Shown here: piece by piece, positions 23,575-34,603 of the stretch
Layout of the letters: every line of letters begins with the position of its first letter
Numbering within the stretch: position 1 is the stretch's first letter
Assembly: GCA_951799425.1 (NCBI GenBank)
Contig: OX637410.1
Coordinates: 1-64,000 of the forward strand
Direction of reading: 5' to 3'
From: Ilex aquifolium
Lineage: Eukaryota; Streptophyta; Magnoliopsida; Aquifoliales; Aquifoliaceae
DNA: 64,000 nucleotides
The notes under the pieces: model-generated
Told to the model about the DNA's origin: nothing
The model's database searches: none
What the model saw: the letters and a program-made list of their open reading frames with translations, nothing else
Position numbers and translations under genes: made by a program

Positions 23575-25640
23575 TGTAACACCCCGCATTTTCTTTTATA
23601 TATGCATATAGATATATAGATATAGCAAATAATGGTTGTAAAGATGTGGATAGGGGTATTGAAGTGTGTTTGAACTTTGTAAATTTGAAAAGTAAAGATT
23701 TAAAATGTTAATGAAAATCATAGTTGAAATTTAGTTTTAGTGAGTGAAAATATAAAATGTTAGGTCCTATAACTTGTATTAGATAGGTTTGGTGTATAAA
23801 TATGTGTTGGAGAGGTTTGTGATGGATGTGGTTAGTTTTGGAATGGATTGGAAATGGAAAACAAAAGAAATAGGCAAAACTGGGAAAATGGTACCGGTAC
23901 CCCGATTCCAGAAGGTTTCTTGTACCGGTACTGAGTACCGGTACTACCGAAACCAGACTGTTTATTTTAAGTCGCGAACAAGCCAATTTTTCCTCCACTA
24001 TAAATACATTTTGTCACCTCCTTAGCCTTCATTACACCACTCCAAATGCTAGAAAACATAAGAGAAGAAGAGAGAAAGAGAGAAACACAAGATCAAGAGA
24101 AAACAAGAGATTGAAGGGTTGATTCAAGATCAAAGCCCTAATTTTTCCAAGAACATTAATGTAGGGGATTTCTTCCTATTCTCTTACATTGAGGCTAGGA
24201 TTAAATTATGTGTATTCTTTTGGTTCAAAATCATATATACTTGCTATTATTTACTTGATTCTTGATCCTCTTGCATTTATTGCCATGTTTTAAACATTGT
24301 GGTAGTTGGGTAACCATTAAAGGTCCCTTTTTCATTCTCAAACCCTAGTTTTAAGAAAAATGAATCTTTCTTCTTTACATTTCCTTTGTTCTCACCATCA
24401 AAACCTTAGTGCTTGATATTGTACAACCAAATGATGTTTATGGTGATCTCTTGCTCTTTTTCTTCAATTATGCTATGGTACAAATAGTGAAATTTGGGGA
24501 TTTCTTGTGAATTGAGAAATGTTTGTAATGATCTCTCTTGTATGATTGTTGTGATGGACTTGGATTGCCTTCGAGCATTGCCGTAGAGTGTTAGAGGTTA
24601 GTCTATCCCGGTGGGGGTGAGATGGTTGTCTAACACTTGTAGTGGGTGGTTATTTGGTAATAACCACCACTATTGTTCACTGGAGTTCGAACGAGGGGTG
24701 GTATACCTTTCCTGGGAAGGGACTCGTCACTGCCATTGGGATGGTAGACGCCTCTTCCTAAAATACTTGTGATTGTGATGGTGATTGGTGAACTAGGTAT
24801 AAGTCGTTGGGTAGATTCATGGGAAGCAATCAATATACATGAGAACATGAGATTATTAGTATTGTTACGGAATGGTTTCCAACAAGTGCTTGTGGAGGTA
24901 TGGGAATCCACAAGGACCTGTTGGAAATGGTTATGGTGATAATTGTGACTGAGCTTTACGGTTCATTTAAATTATTGCGAACATTTAAACTTGAGATCTA
25001 TTTAAAATATCCTGTTTTTCCTTCAAAATGGTATATATGCTATTTGTGAAAATGAGACCAACCATTTTATATGCTTTCCTAAACCTTGTTTGAGTTTGGG
25101 AAGATTTTGCTACAGAGCTTCGTGCTCATCCCCTACAATTAACATTTTTCAGATTATGCTATAGAGGAGGAGCTTGGCGCTAATGAGCCGGACCTTGGGG
25201 AAGCCTCATTAGAGGGGTACCTGGATCCCGAGTGAGACATTTAGAGATGCCCCTTTTATTTTTGTACTAGACTAGGAACCAATATGTACAAACATTGTAA
25301 AGTCTAGTTTCTTTTGAAATTCCGCTGCAATATATTCATGTAATTCTTTTGGGTTGTAATGGCCTTAGTTTGGCTTATTCTTTTGGGATGATTGTTGTGG
25401 ATAGTATATATGGTGAATGAAATATTTTGGATTTGATGGTTAGATAGACCCGGTGTGGTCAAGGTATTATAAATGTACATGTTGTGAGTTTTGGGAGAGC
25501 TTCCCGTACAAAGGAGACTCTGCCCAAATTTTGTTAAAATTAAGAATGTTTCTTATTTGATGGATATATATTTAGTTGCTCTCATGACATGAATGGTTTC
25601 ATAGTGTAATGTCGTCCAGGGTGGTATTCGGGGTGTTACA
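23575..25640 (+). mobile_element. Solo LTR S1 (Tekay-related family), TSD AATTC
   Basis: Begins TGTAACACCCCG and ends CGGGGTGTTACA, a 12-base perfect inverted repeat, and is flanked by AATTC at 23570-23574 and 25641-25645. It is 2066 bases with no internal genes. A TATA box (23999-24006) gives a plus orientation. The region 25440-25550 (CCCGTACAAAGGAGACTCTG) is homologous to the 3' part of Tekay LTR1 near 11110-11150, so it is a sister family. Confidence 0.92.
23891..24006 (+). promoter_or_regulatory. Three GTACCGGTAC palindromes upstream of a TATA box
   Basis: GTACCGGTAC is perfect at 23891-23900, 23922-23931 and 23935-23944. The TATA box TATAAATA is at 23999-24006, 54 bases after the last copy. 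The solo LTR S2 has the same layout. Confidence 0.85.
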
Positions 25641-25749
25641 AATTCGATCCCCCTACATAACAATTATTCCCCCTTTTTTATATTTTCTTCATCAAGAAAT
25701 CTAATCAAATTCCAACTCTCCTTCCAAAGTCCTCGTTTTTCAGTAACAC

Positions 25750-25873
25750 GCGTCCGGACGCAAGTCATCAACCATCCAGATGCAATTGACAGTGAACGCC
25801 AACCCTTGGAAATCTTTGCCTGACCATTCTGGAAACTCCGTCTGGACGCATGTAAATTATTGTCTTGATGCAC
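25750..25873. repeat. GCGTCCGGACGC palindrome array in Athila-1 3' LTR
   Basis: A perfect GCGTCCGGACGC lies at 25750-25761, followed by decayed copies near 25771, 25838 and 25862. The right LTR has the matching array at 38320-38442. It lies 40-160 bases downstream of the minus-strand TATA box, in the presumed leader of the element RNA. Confidence 0.8.
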
Positions 25874-26036
25874 TTTCCAGCCAGTTCCTCTCAGCTTTCA
25901 CTCATTTCCCTTTTTATAGCTCCAGTTCTAGATCTATAACTGCAAAACAACACATTCCTTTCATTACTATAATAACATCAAATCTTTGAATAAACCAGTA
26001 CATTTATCAATCCCTTGTTTATAGACGACTAATTAC

Positions 26037-27829
26037 AAGTCCCTATTGAGGTAAACAAAAATAAAACAACACCATCTCCACTTTCGTAGGATTCACAATT
26101 GCATTTAGCATATGCAACAAGCCTTTAAACCCCTAGGTTCCCTCTAGTGGACGAGCATAGTTCGTGAGGGTTTCCAAAGATGATACCCACAAACATCACC
26201 CTGTGATCAAATATCTGACTAATAATTTTATAACACAAATTGTTACCACCATATAAAAATTCTACTCTACAAGCCTTTTTATAAGCACATGCAAAGAAAA
26301 ATATAAAACTATGTGCTATATAAATGTATGCACTTATCATTTTCCCATATAAACTCATGTGTAGTGTGAATTACTATACCAAGTCAGTAATTTATCCAGT
26401 AATCACCTCTATAACTATCAACTATTCGTCTCAATGCAAAATCTCACTAAATAATTCATTCACAAAAGATTCTCTCAGATTATAGTGACTATTCCCTTAA
26501 ATATCACATGTGAGAAGAAGATGTTTAAATCAAAACAAAATAATACTCATATGTCTATTAAAATAACCATCATCTGAAAGAAAAGGATTTGACATAGTCT
26601 CATGAAAGGAAATCAACACACAATAAATAAATAATCACCATTATTTTCCTTATTCACACAAGTCATGCATCCACCAATACACTCTTGAGATCAAATAGGT
26701 CTTTATCTAAGGTTGTAATGGGGCATTGGGATTAGGGTTTTGAAACGAAGGATATTCAGGAATTCAAAAGTCTATTCCGAGAGAACATGTACATTACACA
26801 ACCACACATCTTTCCATAGCCTTTCACTCTCCATTTTTTAGAAGCACAATTTACAACACTTGCTCAAATTTTGTTCAAAACCATGCTTGCTATTTTTTCA
26901 CAGCTAGACATATTTACTTTTTTTTTAATTAATAATAACAAGGCATCTCATGCAAATATTCACAAGTGTGCAAAATTTTTTTTTTTTTTATCATCTTTTT
27001 CCAACTAACATCTCCCAAATTACATAAGCAATGAGAAGCTCAATCTGGGGATAACCAAGGGTAAAGTATATTATTTTTTCATTGGCTTGGTTATTATATG
27101 TTTGGTATAAGAAATAAAATTTTGCTTCAAACGCTCAATCACGGCTTCTAGGGATAATAATATTCAAAGAATAAGGCTCAGGCTCAAATAATATCAAAGA
27201 TGGCCTAAAATCATATCTCAAAAGTTATTGATAACACATTACCCCATGCAAATAATTCAAATTCAAGCAATCATTCACAATATTGGTGTCGACCAAAACA
27301 AAGATAATGAGACTATTCAAGAAAATTAGCTGAATAAAAATATTCTTCATTGAGTAAATGTAAATAACCCTCCAAAGCAGATGGATCAAAACTCACCAGG
27401 TTCTTCCTGCATCTCCAATATATGTTTTAAGTTCTCAAGGTAGAATACCTAACAAATTTTCAACTCGGTAAAGTCTCAAGTGCACAAATTGTGAGTTTTA
27501 TAAGAACATGATATGAGATACAAAAATATAGAATAAAGTTCTATGTGATGCTTAAACAGTTGCAAATTTAAAGCTAAGCGAATTATTCTTATATTGTGGT
27601 GTCAAATTATGCATAAAAATGTTATTTAGATATTTAATAACCAACTAAAACAAAATATGCATTTTCTATTATGTTAAACCTTTGTGAACTGCATACATAA
27701 CTAAATCAAGCCTAAACACAATCTAACAAGACAAAATAGGCTTTGATTGCGACAAAAAGAAACTTTTCCAAATCCTAACAGACCACCAGGACCTAGAAGA
27801 AACACCACCAAACTAAGTAGATGGGTCTG
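26037..27829 (-). other. Athila-1 noncoding 3' region
   Basis: About 1.8 kb between the 3' LTR and ORF3, with no credible gene. Blocks such as GACATAGTCTCATGAAAGG (26590), CTCAATCACGGC (27134) and GATGGCCTAAAATCAT (27198) recur in the same order in Athila-3 (46830-47440) and Athila-4 (54260-54820). They are therefore conserved parts of this Athila group's 3' untranslated region. Confidence 0.7.
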
Positions 27830-28813
27830 CACGACCCTGAGAACTCTGCCCTGACCCACTCAGCTGAGCCTTCATCTCTTTCATCTCCCTCCTCATCTCT
27901 TTCTACTCCCTCAGCTGCCTATCAGTCCTGGGATTAGTCTCCCCATCAACTGGCAAATCAAAGTCCTCGTCCAAGTTGAGGAACTGATCCCACTACTCCT
28001 CCATAGGCAATGTCTCCTCAACTGCAGGCTCTCCCTGTTGCTCAGTGGCGTGACCCCTCTCTCCTCCTGCTCTCGACACACTCTGACTCTTCAATAGACA
28101 GCCAAAGTTGAGAAATACTACCTTCTTGGACCGGTCCATAGTGGCATCAATCACCACTCCTGCCTGCTCACATTATGCAGTGGCAAGGCCAGCAAAAGGA
28201 AGAAAGCCCTTCTTGGGGTCCACTATTGCCCGCCGCATCTCAGCAGGGGCAAAATATTCGACACCGAAATTAAATTCAGTATCTTATACTTGTTCGTCAA
28301 GTTACCCTGCTGAAGAAACCTGTACTCATTGGTCCACACGAAGTCCTCATCCCCCAGCAGCTGTCTCGCAACTAAGTCACTTGAATACGCCTGGGGATAA
28401 TCCGAGTTGGCCACTCGGGCCTAAGTCATCCCAGTCAATCGAGCGATAGCAGTGGCATCAACCCGAATATGCTTACCCCAAACAAAGGTGCAAAAGGTGC
28501 TATCCTCATGGTCATTCGCATTGCTATAAAACTCGCGTGTCAGAACAGGTATGCATGGCCACTCTCATCCTATAAAATCGGCCCACCTCCTTGAGCAGAT
28601 GATGTCTCGAACTCCTAACCGGGCGAAATCTTCATACTCTATCTTTCTCTCACAAACAAAAGGCTTGTTCACGTAGTATTGAAAAAATCTCACCCGGGCA
28701 TCTAATGTCTCGAACTGAAGAGGGTCGAAAGTACGATCCTCATCTTAAATATCCTGGGCCTCTCGCGTATTGGTCCGAGCTCTCTTGGAAGTTGAAACTT
28801 TAGGAGTTGCCAT
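27830..28813 (-). pseudogene. Athila-1 ORF3, degenerate
   Basis: Translation from ATG 28813 begins MATPKVSTSKRARTNTREAQ. Further on it shows REFYSNAN, IRVDATAIARLTGMT, EDFVWTNEYRFLQQGNL and NKYKILNLISVSNILP. These line up with the ORF3 of Athila-4 (EFYSNANIIGER, PEFVWGRPNKYIKQGDL, DKYNILNLITVYNLLP). This is the 'putative plant transposon protein' type often found downstream of pol in Athila elements. Function is unknown. The C-terminal part encodes acidic and Glu/Lys/Met-rich stretches (KEMRREMKEMKAQL). Several stop codons, and likely a frameshift after 28260, kill it. A TATA box and palindrome array lie just upstream. Confidence 0.78.
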
Positions 28814-28909
28814 CGGGAAAAAGACGAGGAAGGGGTTTTGTAGAAGGCGGGAGAGGTACTTGAAATGGTTGAGGAGAGGATGTAGGGAAAAAAACATTCA
28901 GACGACCCC

Positions 28910-28917
28910 TATTTATA
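28910..28917 (-). promoter_or_regulatory. TATA box of Athila-1 ORF3
   Basis: TATAAATA on the minus strand, 93 bases upstream of the ORF3 start codon and 11 bases downstream of the nearest GCGTCCGGACGC palindrome. It implies that ORF3 has its own promoter inside the element. No transcript evidence is available here. Confidence 0.65.
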
Positions 28918-28928
28918 ATTTTTCACAC

Positions 28929-29190
28929 GCGTCCGGACGCATGAGCATTATCGTCCGGATGCGTCTCAACAACCTGATTAAATCAGCCTAAAAGACCACG
29001 CGTCCAGACGCATTTCAGGTCGCATTCGGACACGTGTTCTGGAATTGAAACGTTTGTTGTATGCATCCGGACGCATGAACATTACCGTCCGGACGCATGT
29101 TCCAGAGAACACAGCCACAGCCTCTTAGAGTCACGTCCGGACGTATTTTCTAGAAACTTTTGCTCTGTTCCATATGCGTGCGGACACGTT
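28929..29190. repeat. GCGTCCGGACGC palindrome array upstream of ORF3
   Basis: About eight copies, perfect or slightly decayed, at 28929, 28952, 29000, 29022, 29063, 29086, 29133 and 29176. The motif is the same as in this element's LTRs (25750, 38320). It lies just upstream of the ORF3 TATA box. Confidence 0.88.
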
Positions 29191-29557
29191 AACCAGTGGC
29201 CTCCCTATCTCCATACTTAGAAATAAAATAAAATCATCCAATACAAATGCCAACATACTAAAATAGCAAAATTTTATCCTCAAAAATACTAAAAAAAAAA
29301 ATTTTAACAAAATATCGTAGATGCATGTGCACAATGTACAATGAATAAAGCATGCTCACCCCCCACTCAAAATTGTACATTGTCCCTAATGTATAAGTAG
29401 ATAGCATAGCATCAACACAGCGAAAAGAGTAAAGAAGAACATACCAGATATGATATCATGTGCACGGACATCTACAACATCTCAAATAAAACTAAAAGGA
29501 GAAATCAAAAAGAAAACAAATACTATAGAACAATTGGGTTGAATGTTTAAAGACAAA
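29191..29557. other. Spacer between ORF3 promoter and pol in Athila-1
   Basis: AT-rich sequence with no credible frame. The equivalent part of Athila-4 holds a small cysteine-rich ORF, which is not detectable here. Confidence 0.5.
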
Positions 29558-32500
29558 TTATTCATATTGGGGATCCACCAACCCAATGGATTCAACTTCT
29601 ACGACACCTCCTTCCAAGAACGGTTTCAATTGCTGCCCATTAACTTTAAAAGTATTTTCATTCTTGGGATTTTCTATTTCCACCGTACCATAAGGAAAAA
29701 CTTCTCTAACAATATATGAGTCACTCCGTCTAGTGTGCAGTTTTCCTTTAAAAATATGTAATCTAGAATTATACAAAAGAATCGTTTGTGAAGGTGTAAA
29801 AGTTTTTCACAAAATATTCTTATCATGAAACACCTTCATTCGTTCTTTGCTAATTATAGAATTCTCATAAGCTTTATTCCGAATTTCCTCAAGCTCATTT
29901 AACTGTAATTTTCGTAAAGAACTAGCTTTGTCAAGACTAAAATTAAACATTTTAATGGCCCAATATGCCTTATGTTCCAACTCCACAAGTAAATGACAAG
30001 CTTTTTCATAAACCAATCTATACGGAGACATGCCAATCGGGGTTTTGAAAGCAATGTGATATGCCCACAATGCATCAGTTAGTCGTAATGATCAATCTTT
30101 GCGATCGGGATTCACTATTTTTTTCTAAAATGTAGGTAATCTCCCGATTGGCTTGCTCGGCTTGACCACTTGTCTGTGGATGATAGGGAGTTGCAACTCT
30201 GTGTCTTACACCATATTTTTTCATTAAAGCTTCAAAAGGTTTATTACAAAAATGCAATCCCCCATCACTTATAATGGCTCGAAGTATACCAAATCCGGAC
30301 AAAACATTTTCTTTTAAAATTTTTAGAACAATTTTATGATCATTTGTTTGACATGGTATAGCTTCGACCCATTTGGAAACATAGTCTACTGCCACTAAAA
30401 TATAAATAAAGCCAAAAGATGGGGGAAAATGTCCCATGAAATCAATGTCCCAACAGTCAAAAACTTCTATAATCAAAATGGGATTAAGAGGCATCATATT
30501 TCTACGGGTTAATCCCCCTAATCTTTGACAATGCTCACAAGCTTTACAAAAATTATAAGCATCTTTAAAAATTGTTGGCCAATAAAATCCACACTGCCAA
30601 ATTTTTGCAGCGGTTTTTCTAATCGAAAAATGACCCCCACGAGCCCCTGAATGGAAAAAAGACAAAATACTACTTACCTCATCATCAGGTACACATCTTC
30701 GAATAATTTGGTCTGAACAATATTTGAAAAGATATGGATAATCCCAAAAGAAATTTCTTACTTCAACTAAGAATTTATTTTTATCTAATGCATTCCAAGA
30801 TGGTGGCATGTTACCTGTTACAAGAAAATTTACTATGTCAGCAAACCAAGGTAATGACGAAATAGCCAACAATTGTTCATCAGTGAATGTATCCTTAATC
30901 GGCATTGTCTCCATAGGCACATCACTCACAAGTCTAGACAAGTGGTCAGCCACTACATTCTCTACTCCTTTTTTATCTTTGATTGTTATATCAAATTCTT
31001 GGAGTAAAATGATCCACCTAAGTAGTCTAGTTTTTGCATCTTTCTTTGTCATTAGGTATTTAAGAGTTGCATGGTCTGTAAAAATAACAATAGAGGATCC
31101 TACTAGATAAGACCTAAATTTGTTTAGGGCAAAGACTACTGCTAGTAATTCCTTCTCTGTAGTAGAATAATTCATTTGTGCATTATTTAAAGTCCTACTA
31201 ACATAGTATATAACATGTGGTTTCTTCTCATTACGTTGGCCTAAGACTACCCCCACAGCATAATCACTGGCATCACACATGATTTCAAATAGAAGACTCC
31301 AATCTGGGGGTTGCATAATTGGAGCAATAGTGAGAATGCCCTTTAACTTATCAAAAGCCTCTTGGCAAGACTCACCCCACTCAAAAGTTGTGTCTTTCCC
31401 TATGAGGTGGCAAAGTGGCCTAGATATGGAACTAAAGTCGTTTATGAACCTCCTATAGAAACCAGCGTGACCCAAGAAAGATCTAACATCCTTAAGAGTC
31501 TTGGGGGTAGGTAAATTAGAAATTAATTCAATTTTAGCTCTATCAACTTGGATTCCTTCAGAAGAGACAATGTGACCAAGAACAATTCCCTTACGAACCA
31601 TGAAGTGGCATTTCTCCCAATTGAGTACAAGACTCTTTTCTTCACATCGGATTAAAACCTTCTCAAGATTTGAAAAACAGTCATCATATAAATCACCAAA
31701 AATAGTAAAATCATCCATAAAGACTTCAAGAAAACGCTCAACCATGTCACTAAAAATACTAAGCATACACCTTTGAAAAGTCGCAGGTGCATTGCAAAGC
31801 CCAAAAGCATCCTTCGATATGCAAAGGTACCAAAAGGGCAAGTAAAGGTGGTTTTCTCTTGGTCCTCTAGGGCTATCTCAATTTGGTTATATCTCGAATA
31901 ATCATCCAAAAAACAATAAAACTTATGAGAGGCCACCCTTTCCAAAATTTGATCCATAAAAGGTAAAGGGAAGTGATCTTTTCTTGTCATAGAATTTAAT
32001 TTTCTCTAGTCAATACACATTCTCCAACCAGTTATTATCCTAGTTGGTACAAGTTCATTATTGTCATTAGCAACTACAGTGACACCTAATTTTTTTGGGA
32101 CTACCTGTGAAGGACTTACCTATTTGCTATCTGCAATAGGGTAAATTATCCCCATGTCTAACAATTTCAACACTCATTTCTTACCACTTCTTTCATATGT
32201 GGGTTAAGTCTTCTTTGCATCTCTCTAGATGTTTTAGCATTACCCTCTAGGTATAACTTGTGGGTGCAAACTAGAGGACTTATCCCCTTAATATCAGCAA
32301 GAGTCCAACCGATAACACCCTTATGCTGTTTAAGAAGTCGTAATAACATACCTTCTTGTGCTAAATTCAAATGAGAAGAAATTATTACCGGAAATGTTTG
32401 GTCTTCCCCCAAAAATGCATACTTTAAATCAACTGGTAGTGGTTTTAATTCGAGCTTCGGGGCCTTAGCGCTTTACGGTACTGGTGGATTGGTTCTTGGT

Positions 32501-33233
32501 GGAAGCTCCTCAAACTTTTGTTTCCAATCTTTAACCTCAAGAACCTGTGAAGAAAAGAGAAATTAATTAAATCATTTCAGAATTATTTTCTCTTATTTCT
32601 AATAAAGAAGGGTGTTCCATCAAACATGCTTCAAGTGGGTCAAGGAAGGAAGAATCACATACTCTGTTTGGAACAAAAGACTCGATCATATTTACCTCAT
32701 GCACATCATCATCAACTTCCCCAAGTTGTTTGCACACATTAAAAATGTTAAGTTCCAATGTCATATTGCCAAAAGATAATTTCATCACACCATTTCTACA
32801 ATTAATCAATGCATTTTGAGGTAGCCAAAAATGGTCTTCCTAATATGACAGGGATTTGAGTATTAGAACTTAACACAAGTTGTGTATCCAAAATAATAAA
32901 ATCCAAAAGAAAATAAAAATTATCAACCTGGACCAAAACATCTTCCACTATCCCCCGTGGTATTTTCACTGAACGGTCCGCTAATTGGAGTGTCACCGAA
33001 GTGGTTTTCAACTCTCCTAACCCTAATTACTCATATACTAAATAAGGAAGTAAATTAACACTAGCTCCCAGATTTAGTAAAGATTGTTCAATCTTATGAT
33101 TGCCTATAACACAAGAGATGGAAGGACAACCAGAGTCTTTATACTTAGGTGGAATACTATGTTGAATTATGGAAGACACCTGCTCAGTTAAAAATGCCTT
33201 CTTTTCACATTTAATTTTCTTTTGACAGTGCAC
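29558..33233 (-). pseudogene. pol: Athila-1 pol (protease, RT, RNase H, integrase), broken
   Basis: From right to left it has protease remains (33233-32802, with NLLPYLVYE and VILGRPFLAT), the RT N-terminus (32412-31652: TLADIKGISP, LNPHMKEVV, RKDHFPLPFMDQILERV) and then a long open segment 31841-30075. That segment covers the RT catalytic box (FMDDF), RNase H ([17 protein letters not shown]) and the integrase zinc site and core ([31 protein letters not shown]). Separate frames 30070-29807 and 29776-29558 hold the integrase end ([33 protein letters not shown]). It ends in a natural stop at 29558. Frameshifts near 30075 and 31700 and stops near 32160 and 33040 show it is dead. The motifs are those of Athila. 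Confidence 0.9.
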
Positions 33234-33299
33234 AAATCTTTCAAAAATTTTGCATAAGAAGGTATTTGTTTTTTGGCATCCAACAAGGGAATGTTGATC

Positions 33300-34603
33300 T
33301 TAACCTGTTTAAATATTTCCAACATATCACTGTGCATATTTGGCTTGATAGATGTAAGTAATCTCTATGGGAAAGGTGCAGATGTCAAATTCCTCTCAAA
33401 CATAATGATTTCAGATTGGTCAAGTTTATCAACATCCTTCATAGGTTTTGAAATTTCCTCAGATTCTTGAACTTTAGTGAGAACAGTTTTGTTTATTATT
33501 TTTCCACTACGAAGTGTGGTGATAGACTTGACCTGTTCATGTACAGTATCAGATGTGCAAGTCTCATTTACATTAAATTGACCCTGCGAATTCGGTTTGG
33601 GCTGAGCTTGAAACTTACCTTTCTCTTGATGGCATGGAGCAATAGTCAATTTAGTAAAAGTACTTCTGATATCATTTATAGCCTGAGTGGTTTGATTATT
33701 GAAATTAGTCTAACTTTGCATAAATTGAGATAATAGCTCTTCAAAATTCCTCTTTGGAGGTGGAGTGTAGGGAACAAAATTAGAAGAATTTTGTTGAGGT
33801 ATTTGTGATGCATGATTTTCACCTCTCCAACTAAAATTGGGGTGATATTTTCACCCAGGGTTGTATGTATTAGAATATGGGTTGTTATAAGGCTTTGAGA
33901 AATTATTTGCAACATTTGCTTGATCATATAAAACTTCTTTCAAAACAGGAATTGTTGGACACTCCTTTATGGGGTGTCCAGGGATTTCAGAAATGCTGCA
34001 AATTTCCTCAATAGGAGCAATGTCTATCTCATTAACCTTTTTAAACTCCATAGCCTCAACCCTCCTAGACAATGTAGCAATTTTTGCCCCTATGTCATCA
34101 TCATCTCTCAACTGATACTTGCCCCCTGATGATGAAGAATTTGCATTCTTATTTTTGGATGGTTCTTGGGATGTGGTTTCCCAAGATTGTGCATTATCGG
34201 CTAACCGATCTAAAAAATCAAAATCCTCATCCGGTTCCCTATTCATAAAGTCACTGTTACACATCATTTCTACAAACTGGCGCATTTGAGGAGTTAAACC
34301 TTCATAAAAGAAACTTAGCACACGCTAGCTCTCATATCCATGATGTGGGGCAAGATGCAAGAAGGCCTTTAAATCTATCCCAACTTTGGTAAAAAATTTT
34401 AGACTCTTTCTGAGAAAAATTCATGATTGTCCTTTTAAAAGAGTTTGTACGATGTGTAAGGAAAAATTTTTCAAAAATTATTTCTGCATCTCTAGCCATG
34501 TGCCTATAGACTTAGGTCTAAGGGAGTGCAATCAAGTCTTAGCTTTTTCCTTTAATGAAAAAGGAAAGACTTTCAACCTAACTGTACTCACGGAAACAGT
34601 TTG
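33300..34603 (-). pseudogene. gag: Athila-1 gag, C-terminal part
   Basis: Includes LSFFYEGLTPQMRQFVEMMC (near 34315), SQPK-type linkers, the NFSWRGENHA and PPPKRNFEELL regions (33700-33860), and QVKSITTLRSGKII (near 33540), the usual run of an Athila Gag ahead of the protease. It is cut at 34603 by the solo LTR S2, and the N-terminal half continues at 36846. Several stops occur, for example near 34330 and 33710. No zinc knuckle is visible. Confidence 0.82.

Larger units (their letters stand above)
22811..26036 (-). mobile_element. Athila-1 3' LTR, split by solo LTR S1
   Basis: Parts 22811-23574 and 25646-26036 align end to end with the right LTR (37463-38642). The inner edge is less certain. 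This copy ends GACTAATTACA near 26036, while the right copy has about 30 more bases before its ACTAATCA end. A minus-strand TATA box (TATAAAA, 25912-25918) marks the likely promoter. The usual C-rich polypurine complement seen in Athila-3 and -4 is missing at the edge, which suggests a small deletion. Confidence 0.85.

Noticed and set aside
30808-31110. Plus-strand frame of 100 codons inside Athila-1
   Set aside because: Antisense of the RNase H and RT coding sequence.
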